Part shown: in pieces, positions 31,156-40,034 of the stretch
Layout: each line of letters opens with the position of its first letter
Position numbering within the stretch: position 1 is the stretch's first letter
Source: Albibacterium sp963696875
GTDB taxonomy: Bacteria; Bacteroidota; Bacteroidia; Sphingobacteriales; Sphingobacteriaceae
Assembly: GCA_963696875.1 (NCBI GenBank)
Contig: CAVOLQ010000007.1
Span: 124,001-188,000, forward strand
DNA length: 64,000 nt
Direction: 5' to 3'
Program-made: the position numbers and the translations under genes
The notes under the pieces: generated by a model
What the model saw: only the letters and a program-made list of their open reading frames with translations
Databases searched by the model: none
Told to the model about the DNA's origin: nothing

Positions 31156-32034
31156 TTAAGATTTAAAAAATTCTTCTTCTGCTTTTTGCTTCTTTTTATA
31201 GACACGAGCTGCCAATATGATACTTAATTCATACAATAAGAGCATAGGAAAGGCAACTGATAATAAGGTGAGCGCATCTGGCGTCGGAGTAACTATAGCG
31301 GATATTACAAGTATTATAATGACGGCATATCTGCGAGACGACCGCATAAATTGCGGAGTCATTATGCCAATTTTCGATAAAATAAAAATTATGATTGGTA
31401 ATTCGAAAATAATTCCCGCACCAATCGTGATGGTAGCTACCGTGGAAAGGTAGGAACTCATCGTAATTTGATTCACAATATCGGAACTTACCTGCCAGTT
31501 GGCTAAAAATTTAATGGACAGTGGTGTAATGACATAATAACCAAATAACACTCCAATAACAAACAAGATACTTGCATAAAAAACGAAGCCAGTAGCAGAT
31601 TTACGTTCAATATCCGAAAGTGCCGGTTTGATAAAACGCCAAATCTCATATAATAGATAAGGAAAGCCTACCATTATCCCAATTAACAAAGAAGCATTCA
31701 TCTGTAAGGTAAACTGACCAGCCATTTGAATGTTGATTATTTGCATTGGAATTTCTTTAACGCAAAATTCATCTCCCAGATTAAATTTATACCCTAATGC
31801 ACACATCATTCTATAAGTCCAAAAGTCGGTGCTTTTTGGTCCCATTATTATCTTATCAAAGATAAAATCAAAATATGTCCATGCCACACTCATGAACACA
31901 ACTACAGCAATAGCCGATCGGATTAAATGCCATCGTAACACTTCAAGGTGTTCAAAAAAGGACATTTCCCCTTCTAAACTTTTACTCTTGTTTTTTATTA
32001 CGTCAATTAGGTTTTGACCACTTATTTTACTCAT
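31156..32034 (-). CDS. tatC: Sec-independent protein translocase subunit TatC
   Basis: A 292-residue membrane protein with six predicted transmembrane helices, the receptor subunit of twin-arginine export. The N-terminal MSFFEHLEVLRWHLIRS matches the conserved LxELRxR cytoplasmic segment; GFPYLLYEIWRFIKPAL and IVTPTPDALTLL are family motifs. Two likely Tat substrates (6.5 and 43.7 kb) are in the same window. No tatA/tatE gene is adjacent. It lies upstream of rpiB in a two-gene unit. Confidence 0.97.
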   Translation of the reverse strand: MSKISGQNLIDVIKNKSKSLEGEMSFFEHLEVLRWHLIRSAIAVVVFMSVAWTYFDFIFDKIIMGPKSTDFWTYRMMCALGYKFNLGDEFCVKEIPMQIINIQMAGQFTLQMNASLLIGIMVGFPYLLYEIWRFIKPALSDIERKSATGFVFYASILFVIGVLFGYYVITPLSIKFLANWQVSSDIVNQITMSSYLSTVATITIGAGIIFELPIIIFILSKIGIMTPQFMRSSRRYAVIIILVISAIVTPTPDALTLLSVAFPMLLLYELSIILAARVYKKKQKAEEEFFKS

Positions 32035-32050
32035 AATAAATTTTCTGGAA

Positions 32051-32085
32051 CAAAAATACCATTCTTTAATGAAAAGAATGGTATT
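32051..32085 (-). terminator. Intrinsic terminator of the yceD-accC operon
   Basis: A perfect 13-bp hairpin (32055-32067 with 32073-32085; core aataccattcttt) with a 5-base loop. On the minus strand it is followed by a T-rich run (tttttg). It lies 30 bases after the accC stop and before tatC. Confidence 0.85.
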
Positions 32086-32114
32086 AACACAATACTTATA
32101 ATGTCGTAAATCAA

Positions 32115-33459
32115 CTAATATTCACTCAAATCAAAAGTTTCCATAAATTTAGTAGTGAAATTTCCAGCTCTAAAATTTGGATCCTGCATTAGTTTTAAGT
32201 GTAAAGGTATAGTTGTTTTAACTCCTTCGATTACGAATTCACTTAAAGCACGCTCCATTGTTGAAATTGCCTCATCTCTCGTCTGGGCTGTACAAATAAG
32301 CTTTGCAATCATTGAATCGTAATAGGGAGGGATAACATATCCTGCATAAACATGTGTGTCTACACGCACTCCATGTCCACCTGGAGAATGGAAATTAGTA
32401 ATCTTTCCAGGACTTGGTCTAAAGTCGTTTAACGGATCTTCGGCGTTAATTCGACATTCTATAGAATGCATTTTTGGTTCGTAATTTTTCCCCGAAATTG
32501 GAATTCCAGCTGCGACTTTAATTTGCTCTTTTATAAGATCAAAATTGATTACTTCTTCTGTTATAGTATGTTCCACTTGAATACGGGTATTCATCTCCAT
32601 AAAATAGAAGTTACGGTATTTGTCTACTAAAAATTCTACCGTTCCTGCACCTTCATAGTTTACCGCTTTTGCCCCAGCAATTGCTGCATCACCCATTTTT
32701 TCACGTAATTCCGGAGTCATAAAAGGAGAAGGAGCTTCTTCCACTAGCTTTTGGTGGCGACGCTGTATGGAACAATCTCTTTCAGACAGGTGGCATACGG
32801 TACCGTATTGATCACCGACAATTTGAATCTCAATATGTCTAGGATCTTCAATATATTTTTCCAAATATAGGCCATCATTACCGAAAGCTGCTTTTGATTC
32901 CTGACGTGCGGAATCCCAGGCTGATTCAAAATCCTCATCTTTCCATACAATTCGCATTCCACGACCACCACCGCCGGCAGTTGCTTTTAGAATCACTGGA
33001 TATTTTATTTCATTGGCTAATCTTATCCCTTCTTTTACATCTGTTAGAAGTCCTGTAGAGCCCGGGATAGTCGGAACACCTGCTTTCTTCATGGTTTCTT
33101 TCGCCGAGGCTTTATCGCCCATATCATGAATCTGTTCAGGAGTTGCGCCGATAAATTTAATACCGTAATCGCGACAAATAGCAGAAAATTTCTGCGTTTT
33201 CTGCAAGAAAGCCATAGCCAGGATGAATTGCATCGGCATTGGTAATTTCGGCTGCAGAAATAATATTTGGAATATTTAGATAAGAGTCTATACTTGGAGG
33301 GGGGCCAATACAAACAGCTTCATCGGCGAATCTGACATGAAGGCTATCTCTATCGGCAGTCGAGTAAACTGCTACACTCTTAATCCCCATTTCTTTGCAC
33401 GTACGGATAATTCGCAACGCAATTTCTCCGCGATTTGCAATGAGTATTTTTTTAAACAT
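32115..33459 (-). pseudogene. accC: Biotin carboxylase AccC, interrupted by a +1 frameshift
   Basis: Biotin carboxylase subunit of acetyl-CoA carboxylase, normally about 447 residues and essential for fatty acid synthesis. As sequenced it is in two frames. The first 100 codons (33459-33157) run from MFKKILIANRGEIALRI to GYGFLAENAE and then into a wrong-frame tail. The remainder, from FSAICRDYGIKFIGATPEQI to the stop at 32115, is in the next frame. One extra base in the run AAATTTT (plus-strand 33185-33191) explains it; removing it restores an intact protein with the ATP-grasp motif KATAGGGGRGMRIV and the MNTRIQVEHTITEE region. All the rest is well conserved, so a sequencing error is likelier than a dead gene. 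Confidence 0.9.
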
Positions 33460-33486
33460 TTTTCTTGAAATAAGTTGATCAGTAAA

Positions 33487-33963
33487 TTAGTTAGGATCAA
33501 CCAAGTAAAGAGGTTGGTCATATTCTACTGGTTGAGCATTGTCAACCAATACTTTTACTATTTTACCAGAAATTTCCGATTCAATTTCGTTAAATAACTT
33601 CATAGCTTCTACAATGCAAACCACATCTCCGGCATTTATTTCATCACCAACATTTACGAATGACGGTTTGTCTGGACTAGCAGATCGATAAAAAGTGCCA
33701 ATCATCGGTGATTTGATAGTTAAATATTTAGAAGTGTCTTCTGTAGGAATAGATGTCGTAGGAATTTCCGCTACTTGATTTTGGGCGCTAGGAGCTGGCG
33801 CAGCAGCTACAGCCTGAACCTGGCTAGGAATATTCGCAGTTACATAGGTTGGCTCCTGATTTGCCTTAATGGTAATCTTGAAGGCCTCTTGCTCAATAGA
33901 TACTTCGTTTACTCCCGATTTCGCTACAAACTTTATCAGGTCTTGAATTTGTTTAATATCCAT
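33487..33963 (-). CDS. accB: Biotin carboxyl carrier protein AccB
   Basis: A 158-residue biotin carrier of acetyl-CoA carboxylase. The C-terminal biotinyl domain contains the attachment motif EAMKLFNEI (Lys near 122; many relatives have EAMKM). An Ala/Pro-rich linker (VQAVAAAPAPSAQNQ) separates it from the N-terminal helix MDIKQIQDLIKFVAKSGV. An ATG three codons upstream (33972) is also possible. It is translated just before accC, 27 bases away. Confidence 0.97.
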   Translation of the reverse strand: MDIKQIQDLIKFVAKSGVNEVSIEQEAFKITIKANQEPTYVTANIPSQVQAVAAAPAPSAQNQVAEIPTTSIPTEDTSKYLTIKSPMIGTFYRSASPDKPSFVNVGDEINAGDVVCIVEAMKLFNEIESEISGKIVKVLVDNAQPVEYDQPLYLVDPN

Positions 33964-34006
33964 ATGATTCATTTATAATTGATTTAAGAATATTTTCATG
34001 AATTTA

Positions 34007-34996
34007 TTAATAAGCCCATTTTAAATAGACTGCACCCCACGTAAATCCGCCACCAAAGGCTGCCAAAATAAGGACGTCATCTTTTTTTAATTGACTTTCC
34101 CAATCCCATAAACATAGGGGAATGGTTGCATTGGTAGTATTACCATATTTTTGAATATTGACCATAACTTTTTCAGAGCCAATACCCATTCGATTTGCGG
34201 TCGCATTTATGATTCTCTTATTTGCCTGATGTGGAACCAGCCAAGCAACATCATCGCCTCTTAGGTTGTTTTTTTCCATGATTTCAGCAGCCACATCTGC
34301 CATATTCGTTACAGCAAATTTAAAAACAGACTGGCCTTCTTGCGAAATAAAATGTTGTTTAGCTTCTACAGTTTCATGGCTCGCAGGTTTTAGTGATCCA
34401 CCAGCTTTCATGTCCAAGTAGTTTCTTCCCGATCCATCACTTTTTAAAATGGAATCAAGAACACCTTGACCTTCGTAATTTGGTTCTAGTAATACTGCTC
34501 CACAGCCATCCCCAAATAAAATGCACGTAGAGCGGTCGGTATAATCTACTATCGCAGACATTTTATCTCCACCAACAATTAAAACTTTCTTATGTTTTCC
34601 AGATTCTATGAACTGTGCACCAGTTGCTAATCCATAAAGGAAGCCTGAACATGCAGCTTGAAGGTCAAAGCCCCAAGCATTTTTTGCCCCAATTTTATCC
34701 GCCAAAACATTTGCTGTAGCCGGAAAGATCATATCAGGAGTAACGGTACAAAAGATGATAAGGTCAATTTCTTCAGCACTAATTCCCCGCTTTTTCAATA
34801 AGCCTTCTACAGCAGGAACAGCCATATCTGAGGTGGCTAAGCCTTCACCTCTTAATATGCGCCTTTCTTTGATACCCGTACGGCTCATTATCCATTCGTC
34901 GTTGGTATCCACCATTTTCTCCAAATCCTCATTTGTTAGTATATCTGGAGGAACATAGCCATTTACTGCTGTTATTGCAGCATGAATTTTGCCCAT
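34007..34996 (-). CDS. fabH: 3-oxoacyl-ACP synthase III (FabH)
   Basis: A 329-residue ketoacyl synthase that starts fatty acid synthesis by condensing acyl-CoA with malonyl-ACP. The catalytic Cys is in LQAACSGFLYGL (near 114), the His in WLVPHQANKRII, and the Asn in GNTTNATIPLCL, with the C-terminal AAFGGGFTWGA. The start at 34996 (MGKIHAAITAVNG) was chosen because longer versions run into plsX. It begins 14 bases after the plsX stop. Confidence 0.98.
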   Translation of the reverse strand: MGKIHAAITAVNGYVPPDILTNEDLEKMVDTNDEWIMSRTGIKERRILRGEGLATSDMAVPAVEGLLKKRGISAEEIDLIIFCTVTPDMIFPATANVLADKIGAKNAWGFDLQAACSGFLYGLATGAQFIESGKHKKVLIVGGDKMSAIVDYTDRSTCILFGDGCGAVLLEPNYEGQGVLDSILKSDGSGRNYLDMKAGGSLKPASHETVEAKQHFISQEGQSVFKFAVTNMADVAAEIMEKNNLRGDDVAWLVPHQANKRIINATANRMGIGSEKVMVNIQKYGNTTNATIPLCLWDWESQLKKDDVLILAAFGGGFTWGAVYLKWAY

Positions 34997-35009
34997 TATG
35001 AATTTGTTT

Positions 35010-35948
35010 TTATTTAAATGCATTTTTGATTTTGCCAACAACATCTGAATCAATCATCGTTTTTGACAATAAAACCATATTTTTTATCGCTTCAGGAGTG
35101 GAAATGCCATGACCTATTATCACCGGGGCATTCACTCCTAAGATTGGGCTTCCCCCGTATTGTTCATAGTTAAAACGGTCAATAAGCTCATCTTTAAAAC
35201 CTCGTCTTAATGCAATTTCATAGAAAGACTCTGCAAGTTTAAGAAGAACATTTCCTGTAAAGCCATCGCAAACCATTACATCCGCTTTTTCATTAAATAA
35301 GTCACGACCTTCAATGTTACCTATAAAGTTAAGTTCCTCATTTGCCTTTAAAAGGGGATAGGTAGCCAATGTAAGATGATTTCCCTTTTCTTTTTCTTCA
35401 CCAAGGTTAATTAGGCCCACTTTGGGATTCTCAACCTTATATACATATTCTATGTATATACTGCCCAAAATAGCAAACTGCAATAAGGTGTCAGATTTGC
35501 AATCTGCATTAGCACCTACATCTAATAGAATACCAAACCCTTCCTTTTCTTTAGGAATATTAGATGCAATTGCTGGTCTATGAACACCGGGGATTGCCTT
35601 AATGCTCATCATTGAACCTACCAACATTGCCCCAGTATTACCTGCAGAGGCAAAAGAGTCAAGTTTCCCTTCTTTTAATAAAGAGAACCCAACGCAAATA
35701 CTGGCATTTGGTTTATGGGTGATAGCTTTAGTTGGGTGTTCATCCATGCCGATAATCTCAGAGGTATGGACGTATTCAAAAATATCTGGATCGATATTTT
35801 GAGAGTTAATAATTTCAATCGCTTGCTCTTTATCACCTATAAGGACAATAGTCTGTCCAGGCAACAAAGATTTACTAGCTTCAATGGCTCCTAAAACAAC
35901 TGCTTTTGGGGCATAATCGCCACCCATAATGTCTAAGCCAATTTTCAT
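35010..35948 (-). CDS. plsX: Phosphate acyltransferase PlsX
   Basis: A 312-residue enzyme that makes acyl-phosphate from acyl-ACP for phospholipid synthesis. It has the family start MKIGLDIMGGDYAPKAVVLG, the SAGNTGAMLVGSM segment near 105, LLDVGANADCK near 145 and CDGFTGNVLLK near 230. It belongs to the classic rpmF-plsX-fabH cluster. Confidence 0.98.
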   Translation of the reverse strand: MKIGLDIMGGDYAPKAVVLGAIEASKSLLPGQTIVLIGDKEQAIEIINSQNIDPDIFEYVHTSEIIGMDEHPTKAITHKPNASICVGFSLLKEGKLDSFASAGNTGAMLVGSMMSIKAIPGVHRPAIASNIPKEKEGFGILLDVGANADCKSDTLLQFAILGSIYIEYVYKVENPKVGLINLGEEKEKGNHLTLATYPLLKANEELNFIGNIEGRDLFNEKADVMVCDGFTGNVLLKLAESFYEIALRRGFKDELIDRFNYEQYGGSPILGVNAPVIIGHGISTPEAIKNMVLLSKTMIDSDVVGKIKNAFK

Positions 35949-35970
35949 CTGTATATTTTATTAACCAATA

Positions 35971-36016
35971 AAAAAACATCCCAAGATTTCACTTTTATAG
36001 CGAATCTTAGGATGTT
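35971..36016 (-). terminator. Terminator-like hairpin between rpmF and plsX
   Basis: On the minus strand, bases 36016-36003 pair with 35988-35975 in a 14-bp stem that includes one G-U pair, followed by a run of T residues (plus-strand a-run 35971-35976 and beyond). It sits 14 bases after the rpmF stop and 27 bases before the plsX ATG. It looks like an intrinsic terminator or attenuator inside the operon. Confidence 0.7.
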
Positions 36017-36030
36017 CTATGTTGAAAATT

Positions 36031-36222
36031 TTATGCAAGAGCTGTGTTTTCAATAAGTACTTTGCCATTGAAATAAAGGTTACCATCTACTTCATAGGCA
36101 CGGTGTGGTAAATGTACCGCTCCTGTGGTTTGACAAGTTGTTAGACTTGGTGCCACTGCTTTGTAATGTGTTCTTCTTTTGTCTCTTTTAGATTTGGAAG
36201 TTTTCCGTTTTGGATGTGCCAT
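36031..36222 (-). CDS. rpmF: 50S ribosomal protein L32
   Basis: A 63-residue L32 starting MAHPKRKTSKSKRDKRRTHYKA. It has only one Cys (SLTTCQTTGAVHLPHRAY), so the four-Cys zinc site found in many bacterial L32 proteins is absent: this is the zinc-free form. It follows yceD by 17 bases, the usual arrangement. Confidence 0.97.
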   Translation of the reverse strand: MAHPKRKTSKSKRDKRRTHYKAVAPSLTTCQTTGAVHLPHRAYEVDGNLYFNGKVLIENTALA

Positions 36223-36239
36223 CTCGTTTTATTTTTATT

Positions 36240-36770
36240 TTAATTATTTTTTATTTTCTTTAATATTTCCCAGCGTGGGTCAACTTGATTTTCTTTTTCT
36301 TCAGCATTGCTGAGGCTTTCAATTTTTGAAATCATTTCTTTATCGCAAAAAGCTTCATTCCCAGGATTTTCGCAGCGGCTGTTAATTGGAACGGCTAAGT
36401 TAATGTATTCGTATAGCAAAGGTGCAATATCCAATTCATAATCACTTTTTGATAAAACTAAAATTTCTTCCGTCGTCTGGTTAATATCTTCGTCATCAAA
36501 TTTGACGATTATTCTTTCGTTAATAACTGTCTTCTCAGGATAGTTATTTAAGCACAAGTTGCAGTTGAGCGAGATATGGCCTTCAATATTGAAATTGAGA
36601 ATCATCATCGTTTCCTGTTTCTCGAGCTTAACAATTACTTTTAGTGCCCCATCCTTTACCATTGAATAGTCAAATTCGTCAAAAAAACGTTTGTCTATTT
36701 CAAATTGAAATTCATGCTGGTCATTTTTCAAGCCAGTAAATGGAATACTATATTGTTTTAGAAATTTCAA
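36240..36770 (-). CDS. YceD/DUF177 family protein
   Basis: A 176-residue member of the YceD family, which is almost always encoded just before rpmF; it is linked to 23S rRNA/ribosome maturation in bacteria and plants. Conserved Cys pairs are present (LNCNLCLNNYPE, then CENPGNEAFCDKE) followed by the typical DPRWEILKKIK ending. It is the first gene of the lipid-precursor operon. Confidence 0.88.
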   Translation of the reverse strand: MKFLKQYSIPFTGLKNDQHEFQFEIDKRFFDEFDYSMVKDGALKVIVKLEKQETMMILNFNIEGHISLNCNLCLNNYPEKTVINERIIVKFDDEDINQTTEEILVLSKSDYELDIAPLLYEYINLAVPINSRCENPGNEAFCDKEMISKIESLSNAEEKENQVDPRWEILKKIKNN

Positions 36771-36789
36771 AGCACGTCAATTAAGCCCG

Positions 36790-36797
36790 CAAATTTA
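36790..36797 (-). promoter_or_regulatory. -7 box of the yceD-rpmF-plsX-fabH-accBC operon
   Basis: On the minus strand this reads TAAATTTG, an exact TAnnTTTG match, 19 bases before the yceD ATG. It is the only clear promoter before this operon. Confidence 0.5.
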
Positions 36798-36855
36798 AAG
36801 ATAATATCTAACATGTGAAAATTTTTTAGCTAGTATTGGATAACGAACCAAGAAG

Positions 36856-37911
36856 TTAGTCACGATCTCTGGTCAATCTTCTTATTCTTAAAGGATTAGA
36901 AGTAAGCTCCATTTGCTCTTTACGGCGTTTTACAATGTTAATTGCTGTAAATACAGCTTCCCGGAACGACTGCTCTGAAGCCAAGTTTTTTCCCGCGATA
37001 TCAAACCCAGTTCCATGATCCGGTGAAGTTCTAACTATAGGTAGCCCTGCTGTAAAATTAACTCCATTATGAAAAGCAATGTGTTTGAATGGAATAAGCC
37101 CTTGGTCGTGATACATCGCTAGCACTGCGTCAAATTGGCGATATTTTTCACCCCCGAAAAAGCCGTCGGCAGGATAAGGTCCCATAGCGAAAATTCCCGC
37201 TTCAACAGCCAGCTTAATGGCGGGTTCAATAATTTCAATCTCTTCCATTCCTATTAATCCATTATCCCCAGCGTGGGGATTTAGTCCCAAGACAGCAATT
37301 TTAGGCTTTTCTATCCAGAAATCGGTTTTTAAGCTTTCATTCATCAATTTTAACTTGGACACAATATTGTCAGTCGTTAAATTCTTTGAAACTTCAGATA
37401 TGGGAATATGACCTGTAGCAACTCCAATCTTCAGTTCGTCATTGATCATAAACATCAACGCATCTTTCGCATTAGCTCGAGACTGGATGTATTCAGTGTG
37501 ACCAGGGAAATTAAAAGTGTCGCTTTGAATTGTTTTTTTATTTATTGGGGCGGTTATTAAAGCCTCTATCTCTCCCGTTAATAAGTCGTCCACAGCTTTT
37601 TCTAATGAAATAAAAGCATATTTTCCGCCAATTTCATTCGCTTCGCCGGGTGAAATTTTTACATCATCAGTCCAGCAGTTAATAATATTAGCTCGCTTTG
37701 GATTCGCTAATGCTGCGGTTTGGATAATATTAAAACTAAAATCATTCAATCCAATAGTTTTGCGATAATAGGAAGCTATCTTAGTGTTTCCATAAACGAT
37801 AGGAGTGCAATAATTGAGGATACGGCTATCAGAAAAAGTCTTGATAATCACTTCTAAGCCAATGCCATTAATGTCGCCAATTGAAATGCCTATTTTTATT
37901 TTATCACTCAT
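36856..37911 (-). CDS. pdxA: 4-hydroxythreonine-4-phosphate dehydrogenase PdxA
   Basis: A 351-residue enzyme of DXP-dependent pyridoxal phosphate synthesis. It has the start KIGISIGDINGIGLEVIIK, the metal-binding His segments FNFPGHTEYIQ and AMYHDQGLIPFKHIAF, and the ending TSPDHGTGFDIAGKN. Divergent from rsmA with about 150 bases between start codons. Confidence 0.97.
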   Translation of the reverse strand: MSDKIKIGISIGDINGIGLEVIIKTFSDSRILNYCTPIVYGNTKIASYYRKTIGLNDFSFNIIQTAALANPKRANIINCWTDDVKISPGEANEIGGKYAFISLEKAVDDLLTGEIEALITAPINKKTIQSDTFNFPGHTEYIQSRANAKDALMFMINDELKIGVATGHIPISEVSKNLTTDNIVSKLKLMNESLKTDFWIEKPKIAVLGLNPHAGDNGLIGMEEIEIIEPAIKLAVEAGIFAMGPYPADGFFGGEKYRQFDAVLAMYHDQGLIPFKHIAFHNGVNFTAGLPIVRTSPDHGTGFDIAGKNLASEQSFREAVFTAINIVKRRKEQMELTSNPLRIRRLTRDRD

Positions 37912-38035
37912 TTTTTTGCTTTTCTTTTCTCAAAAGTAAGAAAAATGATAGAGTAATCAACTATTTTAAGTTTTCGATAACGGTTTTTAAAAGTATAAAT
38001 CCAATTATAGATATCGTCTATAAATTAATTTTATA

Positions 38036-38043
38036 TAAGTTTG
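38036..38043 (+). promoter_or_regulatory. -7 box of the rsmA promoter
   Basis: TAAGTTTG, an exact TAnnTTTG match, 18 bases before the rsmA ATG. Confidence 0.45.
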
Positions 38044-38060
38044 TTAAAATATTCCAAAAT

Positions 38061-38843
38061 ATGTCAGTTGTCAGAGCAAAAAAGCATTTAGGCCAACACT
38101 TTCTTACCGATCGTGCAATTGCTGAAAAAATTGTTCGTTCTCTACAAGTCAACGGCCGATTTGAAAATGTATTGGAGGTGGGGCCGGGGATGGGTATCTT
38201 GTCGGATATTTTATTGCAAACCCCGGAATACCAAACTTGGTTAATAGACATCGACGGGGAATCCGTTGAATATCTTTCTAGACAATACCCGAATTTAAAT
38301 GAGCGCCTTATTCATGGAGATTTTCTAAAGCTCAATTTTGATGCTTTATTCAAAGGACCAATTGCGATAATTGGTAATTTTCCATATAATATTTCCTCGC
38401 AAATTCTATTTAAAATATTAGAAGAAAGGGACCAGGTCACTGAGGTCGTCGGGATGTTTCAGAAGGAAGTGGCCGAACGCTGTGCAGCGAAGCCGGGTAG
38501 CAAGGAATATGGGATTCTAAGTGTTTTTCTTCAAGCTTTTTACGAAGTGAGCTATTTGTTTACTGTGAAAGCGGGAGCATTTAATCCTCCTCCAAAAGTA
38601 TTGTCAGGTGTACTTCGGTTAACAAGGAATAATGTAAAGAAGCTCGATTGCGATGAAGATTTATTCTGGCAAGTGGTTAAGGCTGGCTTTAATCAGAGAA
38701 GAAAAACACTAAGGAATTCACTTTCGGCTCTAATAGACAAAGAGAAAATGAAGGATTATCCTTTGTTAGATTTACGTGCAGAACGATTGAATGTTGAAGA
38801 TTATATTGCCCTAACGAATAAGATTAACGAAACTCGAAAATAA
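38061..38843 (+). CDS. rsmA: 16S rRNA (adenine1518/1519-N6)-dimethyltransferase RsmA
   Basis: A 260-residue enzyme (KsgA) that dimethylates two adenines in the last hairpin of 16S rRNA. The start MSVVRAKKHLGQHFLTD is the conserved N terminus; a much longer frame begins inside pdxA and is rejected. SAM-binding motif VLEVGPGMGILSDIL and catalytic motif IIGNFPYNISSQIL (NFPY for the usual NLPY) are clear. Its stop overlaps the next start (taatg), so the two genes are translationally coupled. Confidence 0.98.
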   Translation: MSVVRAKKHLGQHFLTDRAIAEKIVRSLQVNGRFENVLEVGPGMGILSDILLQTPEYQTWLIDIDGESVEYLSRQYPNLNERLIHGDFLKLNFDALFKGPIAIIGNFPYNISSQILFKILEERDQVTEVVGMFQKEVAERCAAKPGSKEYGILSVFLQAFYEVSYLFTVKAGAFNPPPKVLSGVLRLTRNNVKKLDCDEDLFWQVVKAGFNQRRKTLRNSLSALIDKEKMKDYPLLDLRAERLNVEDYIALTNKINETRK

Positions 38844-39790
38844 TGCTTTCAAAGACAAATCAGCCTTACAGAATATTAATTGTTGATGATATACATCCTA
38901 ACTTTATTGATATTGTTCAAGGAGCTGGCTTTCTTGTTGACTACCAGCCTGATATTTCTTATGAAGAGGTACTTTCTTTAATCTCTGATTATGAAGTATT
39001 GGTTTTGCGTTCTAAATTCAAGGTAAATTCTGAGTTAATCGATTTAGCAAAAAAATTGAAAGCTATCGCTAGAGCCGGTGCAGGAATAGATAATATAGAT
39101 ATTGAATATGCTCAGAAAAGAAACATTCAATTGATTAGTGCAAATGAAGGAAATTGCGATGCAGTAGCTGAACACATGTTGGGGATGCTGCTCTCCTTAT
39201 TAAATAATTTGTGTACTTCGAATACAGAAATTCGCGAAGGGAAATGGTTGCGAGAAGAAAATCGCGGGTTTGAACTTGGCGGGAAAACTATTGCCTTAAT
39301 TGGTTATGGTAATAATGGGCAAGCAATGGCGCGTAAGCTTTCTGGCTTTGGTGTAAAAATTCTTGCTTATGATAAATATCGAGTAAATTACAGCGATGAC
39401 TTTGCAAAAGAGGCTACTATGGTAGAGATTTTTGAAAATGCAGATGTTCTAAGTCTCCATATTCCCTTAACGTTAGAAACCAAAGAGATGATAAATAGCC
39501 AATTTATCAGTCAGTTTAAAAAGCCGTTTTATTTACTGAATGGGTCTCGTGGGCAAATTGTGAACATAGAATCTTTGCTCCAAGCCCTAGATCAAAAGCA
39601 CATATCAGGTGCCGCCCTTGATGTGTTGCCTATCGAAAAGTTTCCAGCATTGAATTCGGTCGACTGGTTTAAAAAGTTAAAATTATATCCGAATGTTATT
39701 TTGAGTCCTCATATTGCAGGCTGGACTTTTGAATCTTACCATAAGATCGCCAAGGTTTTAGCGGAGAAGCTATTGAAGTTAATACATTAA
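38843..39790 (+). CDS. D-2-hydroxyacid dehydrogenase (phosphoglycerate dehydrogenase-like)
   Basis: A 315-residue NAD-dependent dehydrogenase. It has the substrate-side motif ARAGAGIDNIDIEYA, the Rossmann motif IGYGNNGQAMARKL near 155, the catalytic Arg in LNGSRGQIVN, a Glu in DVLPIEKFPAL and the catalytic His in ILSPHIAGWTFES. The length fits short SerA-like enzymes without an ACT domain. It is coupled to rsmA. Serine synthesis is likely but another D-2-hydroxyacid cannot be excluded. Confidence 0.88.
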   Translation: MLSKTNQPYRILIVDDIHPNFIDIVQGAGFLVDYQPDISYEEVLSLISDYEVLVLRSKFKVNSELIDLAKKLKAIARAGAGIDNIDIEYAQKRNIQLISANEGNCDAVAEHMLGMLLSLLNNLCTSNTEIREGKWLREENRGFELGGKTIALIGYGNNGQAMARKLSGFGVKILAYDKYRVNYSDDFAKEATMVEIFENADVLSLHIPLTLETKEMINSQFISQFKKPFYLLNGSRGQIVNIESLLQALDQKHISGAALDVLPIEKFPALNSVDWFKKLKLYPNVILSPHIAGWTFESYHKIAKVLAEKLLKLIH

Positions 39791-40034
39791 TCGGGCATAA
39801 GAACAAAGAATAGCCTTTCACAGCTTAATCATTGCTAGATTAATAAATTCACTCCCAGATGTTGGTAAAATTCATTGTTTCAGCGAGATACATTAATTCT
39901 GGAAAATGCATGTTCGAAAATTCAATTTTTGCAGTATTTTACACTAATTGATTGTAAATTGTTATTTTCGTGATTGATAATAACATCTATTAAATATACG
40001 ACAAAGAGTCTCTTTAAAAAATCCCCAAATAATC
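39791..40034. other. Intergenic region before the glycosidase cluster
   Basis: AT-rich. I see no RNA gene and no terminator. A TATTTTCG at about 39963 resembles a -7 box with one mismatch and could start the GH20 transcript. Confidence 0.3.

Noticed and set aside
32115..33459. accC as two separate real genes, or as programmed frameshifting
   Set aside because: Both frames together make one conserved protein; no slippery heptamer or downstream pseudoknot is seen at AAATTTT. An indel (sequencing or mutation) is simpler.
38018..38061. Extended N terminus for rsmA from 37881
   Set aside because: It would run from inside pdxA and across the rsmA promoter; the conserved N terminus starts at 38061.
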